Shown here one piece after another: positions 1 through 8,859 of a DNA stretch of 64,000 nucleotides. Both the position numbers and the translations under genes were made by a program. A model generated the notes under the pieces. The model did no database searches, had not been told where the DNA came from, and saw only the letters and a program-made list of their open reading frames with translations. The stretch spans positions 930,001 to 994,000 of the forward strand of contig JASSUH010000001.1 in assembly GCA_031963445.1 (NCBI GenBank), in the 5' to 3' direction. This stretch comes from JASSUD01 sp031963445 (GTDB lineage: Bacteria; Pseudomonadota; Gammaproteobacteria; Burkholderiales; Burkholderiaceae). Position 1 is the first letter of the stretch. Every line of letters begins with the position of its first letter.

Positions 1-200
1 CAGGTTTGGTCTATCAGTTCGGTAATTTGCTCGCAGCCGTGAATGCGCCGCTACAGGCAAGCCTTGCGCTTGGTTGGCAGGGTGATTATGCGAGTGCTAT
101 GGCAATCGTAGTGGGCATCGTTGTGATTGCGCTGTCGTTGCTTTGTTTAGTGAAATATGAGCGGCGCGGCGTTGATATGACGCAGGTACAAGAGGCTTAA
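1..200 (+). CDS. MFS transporter, C-terminal fragment
   Basis: This is the last part of a gene that begins before the window; the reading frame is open from the first bases to a TAA at 198-200. About 65 residues are visible. They contain a glycine/alanine-rich amphipathic stretch (GNLLAAVNAPLQASLA), then one long hydrophobic helix (AMAIVVGIVVIALSLLCLV) followed by a short charged cytoplasmic tail. That pattern matches the last one or two transmembrane helices of a major facilitator superfamily transporter. The substrate cannot be judged from this piece. There is no usable start inside the window, so any internal TTG is a false start. Confidence 0.6.
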   Translation, partial: GLVYQFGNLLAAVNAPLQASLALGWQGDYASAMAIVVGIVVIALSLLCLVKYERRGVDMTQVQEA

Positions 201-293
201 GCGTCTGAAGGCGTTGCAGCAGAGGCGTTAAATTAGCCATTGCTGCAGCGCTTTTTTGTTTTGCTGATTGGTCAAGATGAAATCTTGAATCTT

Positions 294-376
294 CGTAGGT
301 TGGGGTGACGAAGGAACCCCAACACAACCCACTTTTGAAGATTATGAGCAGGCTCTTAGAGCTTGTTCACGATCTC
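294..376. repeat. Dispersed inverted repeat, copy a (partial)
   Basis: One arm of the dispersed family: the core GGGGTGACGAAGGAACCCC at about 302-320, followed by ACAACCCACTTTTGAAG and an outer arm resembling GAGCAGGCTCTTA. A second outer-arm fragment (AGAGCTTGTTCACGATCTC) follows directly. It lies between the convergent ends of the MFS and glycosyltransferase genes. Confidence 0.85.
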
Positions 377-403
377 CCACTTTCATACGCTAAGTGGTAA
401 CGG

Positions 404-2122
404 TTATTCGCGTTCGGTCAGCACGTAAAGACGGAAACGTTCTTGATTATCGGCTGGACGATGCCCTTCCCAAATAAACTTCCATCTATACGGTCGAGGT
501 GAAGCAGGTTCGCTATAGCGTGCTGTATCTTGACGCAGTAGTACATCGCACTGTCTACCATCAAAAGCAAAGCGCATCTTGCCAAAATAGGCAAGTGACG
601 CAAGTTGCGCATCTCCTAGTCGAACTGGCCAAATACATTGATAAGTCGCAGGCAGTTTAGCAGCGATTTGCAATGCAACATCACGATAGGTGCGGCTGTA
701 ATTGACAAAAGGCAGCCAAAGCGTCATCAACAATACCCACATTAGCGTCGTACCCGCACTGGATAAAATGACGCTGCGCCAAAGCACTTTAGGTGCGCGT
801 GAAAGCCGCCAGCGTACTAAGAATATCCAGCAAGCTGTGACAAGCAGTGCAAAAACGAGTCTCAGGCTACTAAATTCAGCATAAAAGCCAGGTAATAGGC
901 GCGCTAAGTTGTGTGCGGTCGAAGCTGGAAAGCCTGTCAGTGCAGCAATCCAAACGAGCCAGACGAATGAACTTAAAATCGTAAAGCTCAGTAACGCAAA
1001 CCAATCCATTGCATTAATTGCCCCTCGCTTAAGTGTTGGTAAGCTAAAGGCAGCAAGTATCGCTAGGCCTGGCAAAAGTAAGATAAAGAGCCGGTTTGTT
1101 TGATGGCTTTGCAGCAAGATGACGATCAGTAGGGGGCTAATAATCGAAATAGGAATGCTGATATGGGGCGCACGCCGCAGAGTGGCCCAGCTATACCATG
1201 ACCAAATGGCTAATGGCCAAGCTGGCCAGCTGAAGAGCAAAAGATTTTTGAATGCATGCAACAGGGGATCAGTGAAGGGGCCAGCAAATTCGCGCCAATT
1301 GCCAATACGCCAGTCGAGTAAATAAAGACGTGCTTGATCAGGCAAAGCAAGGCTCGAAATAATCGGCCAGCTGAGAGCAAGTACGATAAAAATGGGTAGG
1401 CCAATCCATAACAATTTTGAGAAGCGCAATTCTCTGAGCACAAACAATAAGGCCAAGGTTCCTGCTAGTAATGCTACGACTAACACTGGATTGGCGGCTA
1501 GGCTCAAGAGACCAAGCGCTGTGCCCCACCATAGTGCACCTTGCACCGGTTTATCGAGGCTGCGGATTAACCCGTATAACAGCATGGCGACGCAAGCAAA
1601 TTGAGCTATCTCAGGGGTGGTTTCATGTCCACGCTCGGCTAAACCAAAGCAGCCAAGCAGAATAAGCAAGGCGCCATCTGCAATGGTGCGTCCATAGTCA
1701 GCTGGGGAAGGCTCGCCGCCAAATGCATATTTAAAAGGCTGTACTTCATTGCGTCGGCCTAGCAAGTAACTGCCGTACCAAACGAAAAGGCAGGTGGCAT
1801 AGAAAAGCAGGCCAGTGACCATGCGTGATGCATCGCTTGGCTCGAGCCACGGGCTAAAGAGACGTATGCTAATGGCTCCAAGCCAATACATGAGCGGCCC
1901 GCTCGTGGTGATGGCTTTGCCGGCTAGGTTGGGTAGTAGCCAGTCGTGCCAGTTACCATTCGCCAGCGTCCACATCACGCCGAAGCTCGCGGCATCCTCA
2001 TTTTTCCAAGGGTCGCGCCCAAATAAGCCCGCTGCTATATATACGGCGCAAAGAGCCAGCAAAATCCAGCGAGGTAACGCATTCGTTGCAGCAGCAGGGA
2101 GGCGGACAATTGAGGGTCTCAT
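404..2122 (-). CDS. GT39/ArnT-like membrane glycosyltransferase
   Basis: This 572-residue protein has a short cytoplasmic N-terminus, then a first transmembrane helix (ILLALCAVYIAAGLF) and the acidic loop motif GRDPWKNEDAAS, which fits the acidic motif in the first large loop of PMT/ArnT-type enzymes. About ten further hydrophobic segments follow, and the C-terminal ~100 residues are soluble and probably periplasmic. Enzymes of this family move a sugar from a polyprenyl-phosphate carrier onto lipid A, protein or another acceptor at the periplasmic face of the inner membrane. The acceptor here is unknown, so I give no arnT symbol. The ATG start at 2122 is the first in frame. Confidence 0.75.
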   Translation of the reverse strand: MRPSIVRLPAAATNALPRWILLALCAVYIAAGLFGRDPWKNEDAASFGVMWTLANGNWHDWLLPNLAGKAITTSGPLMYWLGAISIRLFSPWLEPSDASRMVTGLLFYATCLFVWYGSYLLGRRNEVQPFKYAFGGEPSPADYGRTIADGALLILLGCFGLAERGHETTPEIAQFACVAMLLYGLIRSLDKPVQGALWWGTALGLLSLAANPVLVVALLAGTLALLFVLRELRFSKLLWIGLPIFIVLALSWPIISSLALPDQARLYLLDWRIGNWREFAGPFTDPLLHAFKNLLLFSWPAWPLAIWSWYSWATLRRAPHISIPISIISPLLIVILLQSHQTNRLFILLLPGLAILAAFSLPTLKRGAINAMDWFALLSFTILSSFVWLVWIAALTGFPASTAHNLARLLPGFYAEFSSLRLVFALLVTACWIFLVRWRLSRAPKVLWRSVILSSAGTTLMWVLLMTLWLPFVNYSRTYRDVALQIAAKLPATYQCIWPVRLGDAQLASLAYFGKMRFAFDGRQCDVLLRQDTARYSEPASPRPYRWKFIWEGHRPADNQERFRLYVLTERE

Positions 2123-2214
2123 GCCATTAATTAGAGGAGGTGGCTAGTGATCAGAACCTGTTTAGGGTCTCTAACAAAAAGAAGAGCAAAGAAAAGGCAA
2201 ACAGGATGACGCAA

Positions 2215-2240
2215 TAAAAAAGGCAGCTAGGCTGCCTCAA
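2215..2240 (-). terminator. Intrinsic terminator after rpmE2
   Basis: On the minus strand a GGCAGC-CTA-GCTGCC hairpin (2222-2236 region) is followed by TTTTTT. It lies about 165 bases beyond the rpmE2 stop and reads in the same direction. A fragment of a dispersed repeat arm (CAGAACCTGTTTAGGGTCTC) sits just beyond it, near 2154-2173. Confidence 0.7.
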
Positions 2241-2400
2241 AATTTTGTCTGGTGAATATGGCTGCTCGCAAAAAGCTAGGCAGAAAAATCTACCAGCGTT
2301 AGGCAGCAAACCTAATCTACGCAAATATTCTGTTTGGTAGTCCAACATAGAAAAATCGCAGCAAGAATGCTAATGCGCAGAAAAGGTAGGGGCCGATGGC

Positions 2401-2688
2401 TTACTCTGATTTATTATCAGCTTTGTTACCACCCAGGACGCCAGAAAGATTGCTATATCTCTGCTTGAATTTTTCGGCCTGACTGGTTGCTGCGTAGTTA
2501 TGGGTTTGTACCCCAGTATAAAAAGGGTGCGATTCTGACGAAGTCTCGACTTTTACATGAGGATAAGTTTTGCCTTCATGCTCAATCGTTGTATTAGCCC
2601 GAACCGTTGAGCGTGTAACAAATTTAAAGCCACATGAGATGTCTTCAAAAAGGACTTCTCGGTATTCTGGGTGAGTATTTTCTTTCAT
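2401..2688 (-). CDS. rpmE2: 50S ribosomal protein L31 type B
   Basis: This 95-residue protein starts MKENTHPEYREVLFEDIS and carries the L31 signature around SSESHPFYTG. It is the type B (zinc-independent) form: the N-terminal region lacks the CxxC zinc ligands of type A L31 and has only one cysteine (SCGFKF). Type B L31 replaces the zinc form in the large subunit in many bacteria. The C-terminal KADNKSE tail is a short extension past the conserved fold. It lies downstream of rho in the same direction, the usual Burkholderia arrangement. Confidence 0.95.
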   Translation of the reverse strand: MKENTHPEYREVLFEDISCGFKFVTRSTVRANTTIEHEGKTYPHVKVETSSESHPFYTGVQTHNYAATSQAEKFKQRYSNLSGVLGGNKADNKSE

Positions 2689-2912
2689 GACATTTCTCTT
2701 GCAAACAAAACGGGTAGCCTAAGCAGGACTAAATAACAGAACAATTCAGAATGACTCTGCGAGCAGCGTGTCTGAGGCTAAAAAAACGCAATTATGCCTG
2801 AAAAACTTCGGTCTGGCATATTTAGCCCTTGTTACATCGCCAACAATGTGATTTGCATTTCTGTTAAACCTTAGACAGTGCTTGCTACCCTTAAAAAATA
2901 TTAAATAGGCTT

Positions 2913-4175
2913 TTAACCACCGCGACGCATTAATTCAAAAAACTCTGCATTGTTCTTAGTTTGCTTGAGCTTATCGAGCATGAATTCGATCGCCTCGATT
3001 GGATCCATATCGTGGATAAGTTTGCGTAGCACCCAGATTTTCTGCAGTATCTCCGGCTTAATAAGCAGCTCATCGCGGCGCGTGCCTGAGCGATTCAAAT
3101 TGATAGCAGGATAATTGCGTTTCTCAGCAAGTCGCCTTTCAAGATGCACTTCCATATTGCCCGTGCCCTTGAATTCCTCATAGATCACATCGTCCATGCG
3201 GCTGCCTGTTTCGACTAAGGCTGTGCCAATAATCGTGAGTGAGCCGCCTTCTTCAATATTGCGCGCTGCGCCAAAGAAGCGTTTAGGACGTTGTAGCGCA
3301 TTGGCGTCTACGCCCCCTGTGAGCACTTTGCCTGAGGCTGGGCTGACCGTATTGTAGGCGCGTGCGAGACGAGTAATGGAGTCAAGCAGAATGACGACGT
3401 CTTGCTTCATCTCGACTAGACGTTTCGCTTTTTCAATCACCATCTCCGCGACTTGTACATGGCGTGACGCGGGTTCATCAAAGGTTGAGGCGATCACTTC
3501 GCCTGCGACCGAGCGCTGCATTTCAGTGACTTCTTCAGGGCGCTCGTCAATCAGCAGCACAAAAAGAATCACATCGGGATGATTGGTCGTAATCGCATGT
3601 GCAATATGTTGCAACATGACCGTTTTCCCCGACTTAGGTGCAGCGACAAGTAAGCCGCGCTGCCCTTTACCAATCGGGGCGATGATATCGATAATGCGCC
3701 CGGTAATATTTTCTTCGCTGCGTACGTCGCGCTCGAGTGCAAGGGGCTTATTCGGATGTAGCGGAGTGAGGTTCTCGAACATGATTTTATGTTTCGAGGC
3801 CTCTGGCGGCTGTCGATTAACTTTGTCGACTTTAACTAGCGCGAAATAGCGTTCGCCATCCTTCGGTGTGCGTACCTCGCCTTCAATCGTATCGCCCGTA
3901 TGCAAATTGAAACGGCGGATTTGGGAGGGGCTGATGTAAATGTCATCAGTGCTGGCGAGATACGAAGTTTCTGGTGATCGTAAAAAACCAAAACCATCAG
4001 GTAGCACTTCTAGTGTGCCATCGCCGTAAATAGTTTCACCGGTTTTGGCGCGTCTTTTTAAGATGGCAAACATCAATTCTTGCTTGCGCAAGCGATTGGC
4101 GTTCTCGATCTCTAAGGCATTCGCCATTTCGATAAGTTCGGATACGTGTAAAGACTTAAGCTCGGATAGATGCAT
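2913..4175 (-). CDS. rho: Transcription termination factor Rho
   Basis: At 420 residues this is normal length for a proteobacterial Rho. The N-terminal SAP-like Rho_N domain (residues 1-45) is followed by the cold-shock RNA-binding domain (about 50-120, with LPDGFGFLRS), then the hexameric helicase/ATPase core. The P-loop region is at about 169-185 (GQRGLLVAAPKSGKT), the Walker B region is VILFVLLIDERPEE, and the Q/R-loop region (TGGVDANALQRPKRFFGAARN) is intact. It terminates transcription on untranslated RNA using ATP hydrolysis. trxA lies upstream in the same direction. Confidence 0.97.
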   Translation of the reverse strand: MHLSELKSLHVSELIEMANALEIENANRLRKQELMFAILKRRAKTGETIYGDGTLEVLPDGFGFLRSPETSYLASTDDIYISPSQIRRFNLHTGDTIEGEVRTPKDGERYFALVKVDKVNRQPPEASKHKIMFENLTPLHPNKPLALERDVRSEENITGRIIDIIAPIGKGQRGLLVAAPKSGKTVMLQHIAHAITTNHPDVILFVLLIDERPEEVTEMQRSVAGEVIASTFDEPASRHVQVAEMVIEKAKRLVEMKQDVVILLDSITRLARAYNTVSPASGKVLTGGVDANALQRPKRFFGAARNIEEGGSLTIIGTALVETGSRMDDVIYEEFKGTGNMEVHLERRLAEKRNYPAINLNRSGTRRDELLIKPEILQKIWVLRKLIHDMDPIEAIEFMLDKLKQTKNNAEFFELMRRGG

Positions 4176-4407
4176 ACAGAGTTCCCTCGGACAGAGGAAT
4201 ATAGATATAGATAATAGAGGAAAGAGAGGGAGCGAATGCTCAAGAGAAGGTGTTAATTTGAATTATGGGCATTCTAGCACAACGCATTTGCTTTCAGTAT
4301 TAAGGTCTAAATGCAATGGCATATACTTTTGCTAAATTAAAGCAGCTTGTTATGCGCCAAATTTAAAACTGCTCGAGGCAAGTTGCTAATATTTTTTAAA
4401 TAGTTAT

Positions 4408-4734
4408 TTATAAATTGCTATCAAGGAAAGCGGTTAACTGAGGCTTTGACAAAGCACCCACTTTACGCGCGGTGATACTTCCTTTTTTAAACAGAATCAG
4501 CGTAGGAATACCACGTACCCCGAATTTAGCTGGGCTCGCTGGATTCTCGTCGATATTCAGTTTAGCAATTTGCAATCGATCGCCGTATTCTTGTGCAATC
4601 TCGTCCAAGATTGGCGCGAGCATTTTGCATGGGCCGCACCATTCTGCCCAAAAATCTAGTAATACTGGCTTATCAGCTTTGATGACGTCCTCTTCAAACG
4701 AGGCATCGTTAACATATTTGATGGGTTCAGTCAT
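4408..4734 (-). CDS. trxA: Thioredoxin 1
   Basis: This 108-residue protein is of standard length and has the active-site motif WCGPC at residues 32-36 and the cis-proline loop GIPT near residue 76. It is the general cytoplasmic protein disulfide reductant, recycled by thioredoxin reductase, and an electron donor to enzymes such as ribonucleotide reductase. It is followed by rho in the same direction, about 230 bases away; this trxA-rho pairing is widely conserved in beta-proteobacteria. Confidence 0.97.
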   Translation of the reverse strand: MTEPIKYVNDASFEEDVIKADKPVLLDFWAEWCGPCKMLAPILDEIAQEYGDRLQIAKLNIDENPASPAKFGVRGIPTLILFKKGSITARKVGALSKPQLTAFLDSNL

Positions 4735-5114
4735 TGATCAATTTACCTGGTTGACGCTTATACGATGAATCTTTCAGCGTTGCTGCTTGAGTGCTGGATA
4801 ACTACCCAGCACTTAATATTGATGCCATGCTACTAAACAAAAAAAATCAACGCAAGTTTTTACAAAGCTTTGCTAATACTTTGTGGGTCAATAGGTAAAA
4901 TTTGTTTGATAAATGTCAACGGTCTCTAAAGTTGTCACAGCAAAGGGAAGGTCGAATTTAGGTGCAACTTTAAATGCAATCCTATTTTTGTTTAGGCAGC
5001 TTACCTTGCCTCGTATGGTTTTTAAAAATCTTTCCTCAGGCTTTCACTGGCAGCGTTGTGGGCTGCTAGAAGGACTTAAATAAACCCTAAAAAAATAATT
5101 TGCAGCAAGAATTT
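4735..5114. other. Intergenic region between trxA and ffs
   Basis: About 380 bases with no supported gene. It should hold the trxA promoter on the minus strand. AT-rich runs are visible but I could not assign boxes with confidence. Confidence 0.5.
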
Positions 5115-5143
5115 TTCGTAAGCCCGCAAGGTAGTGCTAGAAT
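5115..5143 (+). promoter_or_regulatory. Extended -10 promoter of ffs
   Basis: TGCTAGAAT at 5135-5143 is an extended -10 element; a weak -35 (TTCGTA, 5115-5120) lies 17 bases upstream. Initiation about 7-8 bases downstream would start transcription at the first paired base of the 4.5S RNA. Confidence 0.6.
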
Positions 5144-5150
5144 ACGCGCT

Positions 5151-5245
5151 GACGGGCCTCCTCGCATGGTGGGTTGGTGAATCTGGTCAGGTCGGGAACG
5201 AAGCAGCCACAGCCGTTTCCGCCAGTGCCGGGGGTCAGGCTCGTC
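5151..5245 (+). ncRNA. ffs: 4.5S RNA of the signal recognition particle (small type)
   Basis: The conserved SRP domain IV sequence is plain: GGTCAGGTCGGGAACGAAGC followed by AGCC, with the tetraloop and internal-loop bases expected for binding the Ffh M domain. The ends pair: GACGGGCCT at 5151-5159 with AGGCTCGTC at the 3' end (one G-U pair). The length of about 95 bases is normal for the small bacterial form. It directs ribosomes translating membrane proteins to FtsY. Its place just before dnaX matches Burkholderia and relatives. Confidence 0.93.
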
Positions 5246-5515
5246 ACCTTTCTTTTGTAAGTTCTTACTGGCTGCGTGCATTCTCCGCCGCTCTCTTGCA
5301 CGATTTTAAGAATCTGCCCAGATTTCCCTTCTAATCTTTAATTTAGGATATGGAATATCTAAAGAGTGCTGAGCTTTATAGTATGGTGTTAGTGCCACAC
5401 CAATCTGAAAAAATACTTTGGAAAATTTGGAGTGGCTTGAGACTCTCCGCATTAGCTTCCAATATTGTGTTGTAAATTGCGGTTCTCGTTTTATCGATAT
5501 GGATTGCAGTTTCTC

Positions 5516-7306
5516 ATGACCCATCAAGTTCTAGCACGTAAATGGCGGCCCAAAGGTTTTGCTTCATTAGTTGGCCAAGAACATGTAGTGAAGGCGCTGA
5601 CTAATGCGTTGGATCAACAGCGTTTGCACCATGCCTATTTATTTACTGGCACGCGCGGTGTTGGTAAAACGACACTGGCTCGTATCTTAGCCAAATCTCT
5701 TAATTGTGCAGCAGGTATTACTGCTACGGCTTGTGGCCAATGCCAAGCTTGTCTAGAGATAGACGCTGGCCGTTTTGTTGACTACGTTGAAATGGATGCT
5801 GCATCCAATCGCGGTGTCGATGAAATGGCTAATCTACTTGAGCGTGCTATCTACGCGCCGGTAGCTGCGCGCTTCAAAGTCTATATGATCGACGAAGTGC
5901 ACATGCTTACCAATCATGCGTTTAATGCGATGCTAAAAACGCTTGAAGAGCCGCCTGCTCATGTCAAATTTATTCTAGCTACCACCGATCCACAAAAAAT
6001 TCCGATTACAGTGCTTTCGCGCTGCTTGCAATTCAATCTTAAACAAATGCCTTTGGCCCAGATGGTGTCGCATCTGGAGCAAATTCTGACGACTGAAAAT
6101 CTCCATTTTGAAGAAGCTGCTTTGCGTCTGTTGGCTTTTGCAGCCAATGGCAGCATGCGCGATGCATTATCGTTAACCGATCAAGCGATTGCCTATACAG
6201 CAGGTCAACTCACAGAAGAAGCTGTGCGACAGATGCTTGGCATGCTTGATCAGCATTATGTGGTCAGGCTGCTTGATGCAGTGGCTGCAGCCGATGGGGT
6301 AACTGTTTTGGCTCTCGCAGATGAAATGGCTGCACGCAGCTTGTCATATGCCACAGCTTTGCAAGATCTGGCGCGCCTGTTACATCGCATTGGCTGGGCG
6401 CAAAGTGTTAGCTCAGTCGTGCTTGATGAATGGCCTGAGGCACAAGATATTCGCCGCTTTGCGCGAGTTTTAACGCCTGAGCAGGTGCAACTGTATTATC
6501 AGATCGCAACCCTGGGTCGCAGTGAATTAGGACTGGCGCCGGATGAATACGCTGGCTTCACCATGACACTGTTGCGTATGCTCGCCTTTTATCCGATGCA
6601 AGCTGATGCTCTGCCGGGTATTGATAAATCATCTACGCGGCCCAATATACTGCATGCGACGCCGACTGCTACGACTAGAGCGCCATTAACTGATTCTGCG
6701 GCAGCTGCTAAAGCGCCATTATCGATGGCGCAGGTAACGCAGCGAGAGCCTATACCCAAGCCTGATGAATCATTGAAGGCCGTTACCGTTGCAGCTTCTC
6801 AAACTCAGTTAGCTACCTCCTCGCGTGCTGATGTTGCGCAGCCTGATGTAACTAGTGCTGACGTTTACATAGCGCCACCAGAGATGAGTAAAAGTTCAGA
6901 TAGTCCAGCGCATGCATCGATGACATTGACGCAGCTAGATAGCGCGCGCTGGCCTGCTCTTGTTGCTTCGTTGACGCTGCGAGGTTTCGCCAAGCAGCTT
7001 GCTATGCAAAGTGAGCTAGTGCAGATTGAGGGCAATCGGTTAACTTTGCGGGTACCATTAGCACAGCTTGCTGAGCGTGGGTATGTTGATAAATTAAGTG
7101 AAGCGCTAAGCCAATATTTTGCTCAGCCCTTAAGTATCAACACGGAGATTGGTGCGGCTGCGCGTACTGCCGCTGCAGTTGATAAAACGCAGCGCGCTCA
7201 ACGTCAGCAAGAAGCAGAGCAGGCTATCGAGCAAGATGCATTTGCGCAGGCGTTGATGCAGACCTTTGAGGCGACGATTGTCCCAGGCTCAATTCGCCCA
7301 ATTTGA
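5516..7306 (+). CDS. dnaX: DNA polymerase III subunits tau/gamma
   Basis: I chose ATG 5516 (MTHQVLARKWRPKGF), the conserved N-terminus; the open frame extends further upstream to a TTG that does not look native. The 596-residue protein carries the clamp-loader AAA+ core: P-loop GTRGVGKT at 45-52, zinc cysteines at about 64, 73, 76 and 79, Walker B DEVHML and the sensor motif LSRC. The region from about residue 370 to 480 is a low-complexity Ala/Ser/Thr/Pro linker, followed by a tau C-terminal domain. It is shorter than typical Burkholderia tau, mainly in the linker. It loads the beta clamp and tethers polymerase cores. Confidence 0.95.
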   Translation: MTHQVLARKWRPKGFASLVGQEHVVKALTNALDQQRLHHAYLFTGTRGVGKTTLARILAKSLNCAAGITATACGQCQACLEIDAGRFVDYVEMDAASNRGVDEMANLLERAIYAPVAARFKVYMIDEVHMLTNHAFNAMLKTLEEPPAHVKFILATTDPQKIPITVLSRCLQFNLKQMPLAQMVSHLEQILTTENLHFEEAALRLLAFAANGSMRDALSLTDQAIAYTAGQLTEEAVRQMLGMLDQHYVVRLLDAVAAADGVTVLALADEMAARSLSYATALQDLARLLHRIGWAQSVSSVVLDEWPEAQDIRRFARVLTPEQVQLYYQIATLGRSELGLAPDEYAGFTMTLLRMLAFYPMQADALPGIDKSSTRPNILHATPTATTRAPLTDSAAAAKAPLSMAQVTQREPIPKPDESLKAVTVAASQTQLATSSRADVAQPDVTSADVYIAPPEMSKSSDSPAHASMTLTQLDSARWPALVASLTLRGFAKQLAMQSELVQIEGNRLTLRVPLAQLAERGYVDKLSEALSQYFAQPLSINTEIGAAARTAAAVDKTQRAQRQQEAEQAIEQDAFAQALMQTFEATIVPGSIRPI

Positions 7307-7445
7307 GAGCCTGTTTACGATCTTTAAAAGTGGGTTGTGTTGGGGTTCCTTCGTCACCCCAACCTACGAAAATGCCAAAGTGTAGGTTGGGGTGGGGTAC
7401 GAACCCCAACATGACGGCCTTAAATAAGTTGTAAAAATCTGTTCA
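7306..7445. repeat. Dispersed inverted repeat, copy b
   Basis: A full copy: outer arm AGAGCCTGTTTACGATCTTT, then GTGGGTTGTG, the core GGGGTTCCTTCGTCACCCC, a short spacer, and a reverse core with a variant (GGGGTGGGGTACGAACCCC). A decayed second outer arm closes it. The left arm overlaps the last bases of dnaX. Confidence 0.9.
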
Positions 7446-7563
7446 AAGTCTTTTTGGTGATGCGGCTCTTTGCTAGAAGGACTTTGAATAGGTTTTAAAG
7501 CAATACTGACTAGTAAGCTAAGCCTAATTCAGCATATAACTAATTTAGAAGGAGCAACTAAAG

Positions 7564-7995
7564 ATGAATAAAGATATCGAGGAGCTGATTGAGCAGGCTA
7601 AATCTTTGCAAGAAAACATGCAAAAGATTCAGCAGAAGCTCGAAAGAACTGCTGTTAAGGGTGAGGCAGGTGCGGGCATCGTAAAAGTCGACGTCACGTG
7701 CAAATATGAAACTCGTAACGTGGGTATTGATTTGATGCGTTTATTCATTGAAGAAGGCGTGTTCAAATTATTGCAGGAAAAAAGCCAAGATCCCACTGAG
7801 TTGTTGACGGCTACTAAAAAATCAGTAGAAAAAGTTACCGCCATGCTCAATGCGTTGGTTGCTGCGTCGTTTAATGACGCCGCACGCAAAATTGAAGAAA
7901 TTGTACAAAGAGAAGTAAGTAACATGACCTCACAACCTGCTTCATCAGCATCGAGTAGCGGTGGTGTACCAGGTGGTTTCATGCCTCCTATTTAA
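7564..7995 (+). CDS. YbaB/EbfC family nucleoid-associated protein
   Basis: The N-terminal half (EELIEQAKSLQENMQKIQQK, then GEAGAGIVKVDVTCKYE) is the coiled helix and first strand of the YbaB/EbfC fold, a small DNA-binding dimer. Position between dnaX and recR is the conserved one. At 143 residues it is longer than the usual ~108, and the central part departs from the usual YbaB motif, with an extended helical segment. The C-terminus (SSASSSGGVPGGFMPPI) keeps the usual Gly/Pro-rich end. An AGGAG sequence lies about 10 bases before the ATG. Confidence 0.85.
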   Translation: MNKDIEELIEQAKSLQENMQKIQQKLERTAVKGEAGAGIVKVDVTCKYETRNVGIDLMRLFIEEGVFKLLQEKSQDPTELLTATKKSVEKVTAMLNALVAASFNDAARKIEEIVQREVSNMTSQPASSASSSGGVPGGFMPPI

Positions 7996-8018
7996 TTGAC
8001 CTCTGGTTGACTCGTTGC

Positions 8019-8615
8019 ATGTCTTATCCTGGTGCCTTGGCCTCGTTAATTGAAGCATTGCGGGTGTTGCCGGGTGTAGGTCAAAAATCAGCGCAGCGTA
8101 TGGCGTATCATTTAATGCAACGAGATCGCCCAGGCGCAACGCGCTTGGGCGAAGCTTTATTGCATGCCGTGCAGAATTTGCGGCATTGTGAACGTTGTAA
8201 TACTTTTACAGCTGCAGAAATTTGTGAGACTTGCATAGACTCAGAACGTGATGCCACGCTCTTATGCGTGGTTGAAACACCGGCTGATCAGTTAATGCTC
8301 GAGCAAACGATGACTTATCGTGGCTTGTATTTTGTGCTTATGGGGCATTTAAGCCCATTTGATGGAATAGGGCCAGATCAACTTCATTTCGATCAGCTAG
8401 TTAAACGAGCGACGGATGGAGTGGTGCGAGAAGTTATTGTGGCGACTAATTTTACGAATGAGAGCGAGGCGACTGCCCATTATCTGAGCCAAATGCTTAA
8501 AGCGCGGGGTCTAGTCGTCACGCGTTTGGCCCGTGGTGTACCGGTTGGCGCTGAACTTGAATATACCGATGCAGGCACCATTGCACGGGCAGTGATTGAT
8601 CGGCGGCCGTTATAA
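8019..8615 (+). CDS. recR: Recombination mediator RecR
   Basis: The start is taken at ATG 8019 (MSYPGALASLIEALR); an in-frame TTG 12 bases upstream is less likely. The ~198-residue protein has the N-terminal helix-hairpin-helix (LPGVGQKSAQRMA), a four-cysteine zinc finger (CERC...CETC) and the Toprim domain beginning VVETPADQ. RecR with RecO/RecF loads RecA at single-strand gaps. The dnaX-ybaB-recR order is conserved, with only 23 bases between ybaB and recR. Confidence 0.95.
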   Translation: MSYPGALASLIEALRVLPGVGQKSAQRMAYHLMQRDRPGATRLGEALLHAVQNLRHCERCNTFTAAEICETCIDSERDATLLCVVETPADQLMLEQTMTYRGLYFVLMGHLSPFDGIGPDQLHFDQLVKRATDGVVREVIVATNFTNESEATAHYLSQMLKARGLVVTRLARGVPVGAELEYTDAGTIARAVIDRRPL

Positions 8616-8618
8616 CGC

Positions 8619-8740
8619 GTAGAGCTCATTTGAATCGTAGGTTGGGGTGACGCAGGAACCCCAGCATGCGTACCAACAGCCTCTATTTGACTCTTTCGAA
8701 AAACCGGAGGTTCTTCGAAAGAGCATAGACAGGTTCTAAG
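8619..8740. repeat. Dispersed inverted repeat, copy c (partial)
   Basis: Core variant GGGGTGACGCAGGAACCCC near 8644-8662, followed by the CCTCTATTTGACTCTTTCGAA/TTCTTCGAAAGAG region and an outer arm (ATAGACAGGTTCTAAG). Only one core arm is present. Confidence 0.8.
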
Positions 8741-8842
8741 GGAGTGCTGAATAAATCAGGTGCAAAGCATGCGCTTGCTGCCAGTAGCAGAGTGCTAGTT
8801 GTGAGGCTGCAGTTAGTTCCTGATTTATTCAGCACTCCCTTA
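8737..8842. mobile_element. MITE-like element with perfect 24-base terminal inverted repeats
   Basis: Positions 8737-8760 and 8819-8842 are exact reverse complements (24 bases), including GGGAGTGCTGAATAAATC. The 58 bases between them encode nothing. Related elements lie at 46371-46443 and 46604-46708. The short length, long terminal repeats and lack of coding content fit a non-autonomous IS derivative. It sits just before surE. Confidence 0.8.
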
Positions 8843-8859
8843 ACGCTACAATTGATTGC

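Noticed and set aside
3376..3849. Plus-strand open frames across rho
   Set aside because: They are antisense shadows of a fully conserved rho gene and have no protein-like features of their own.
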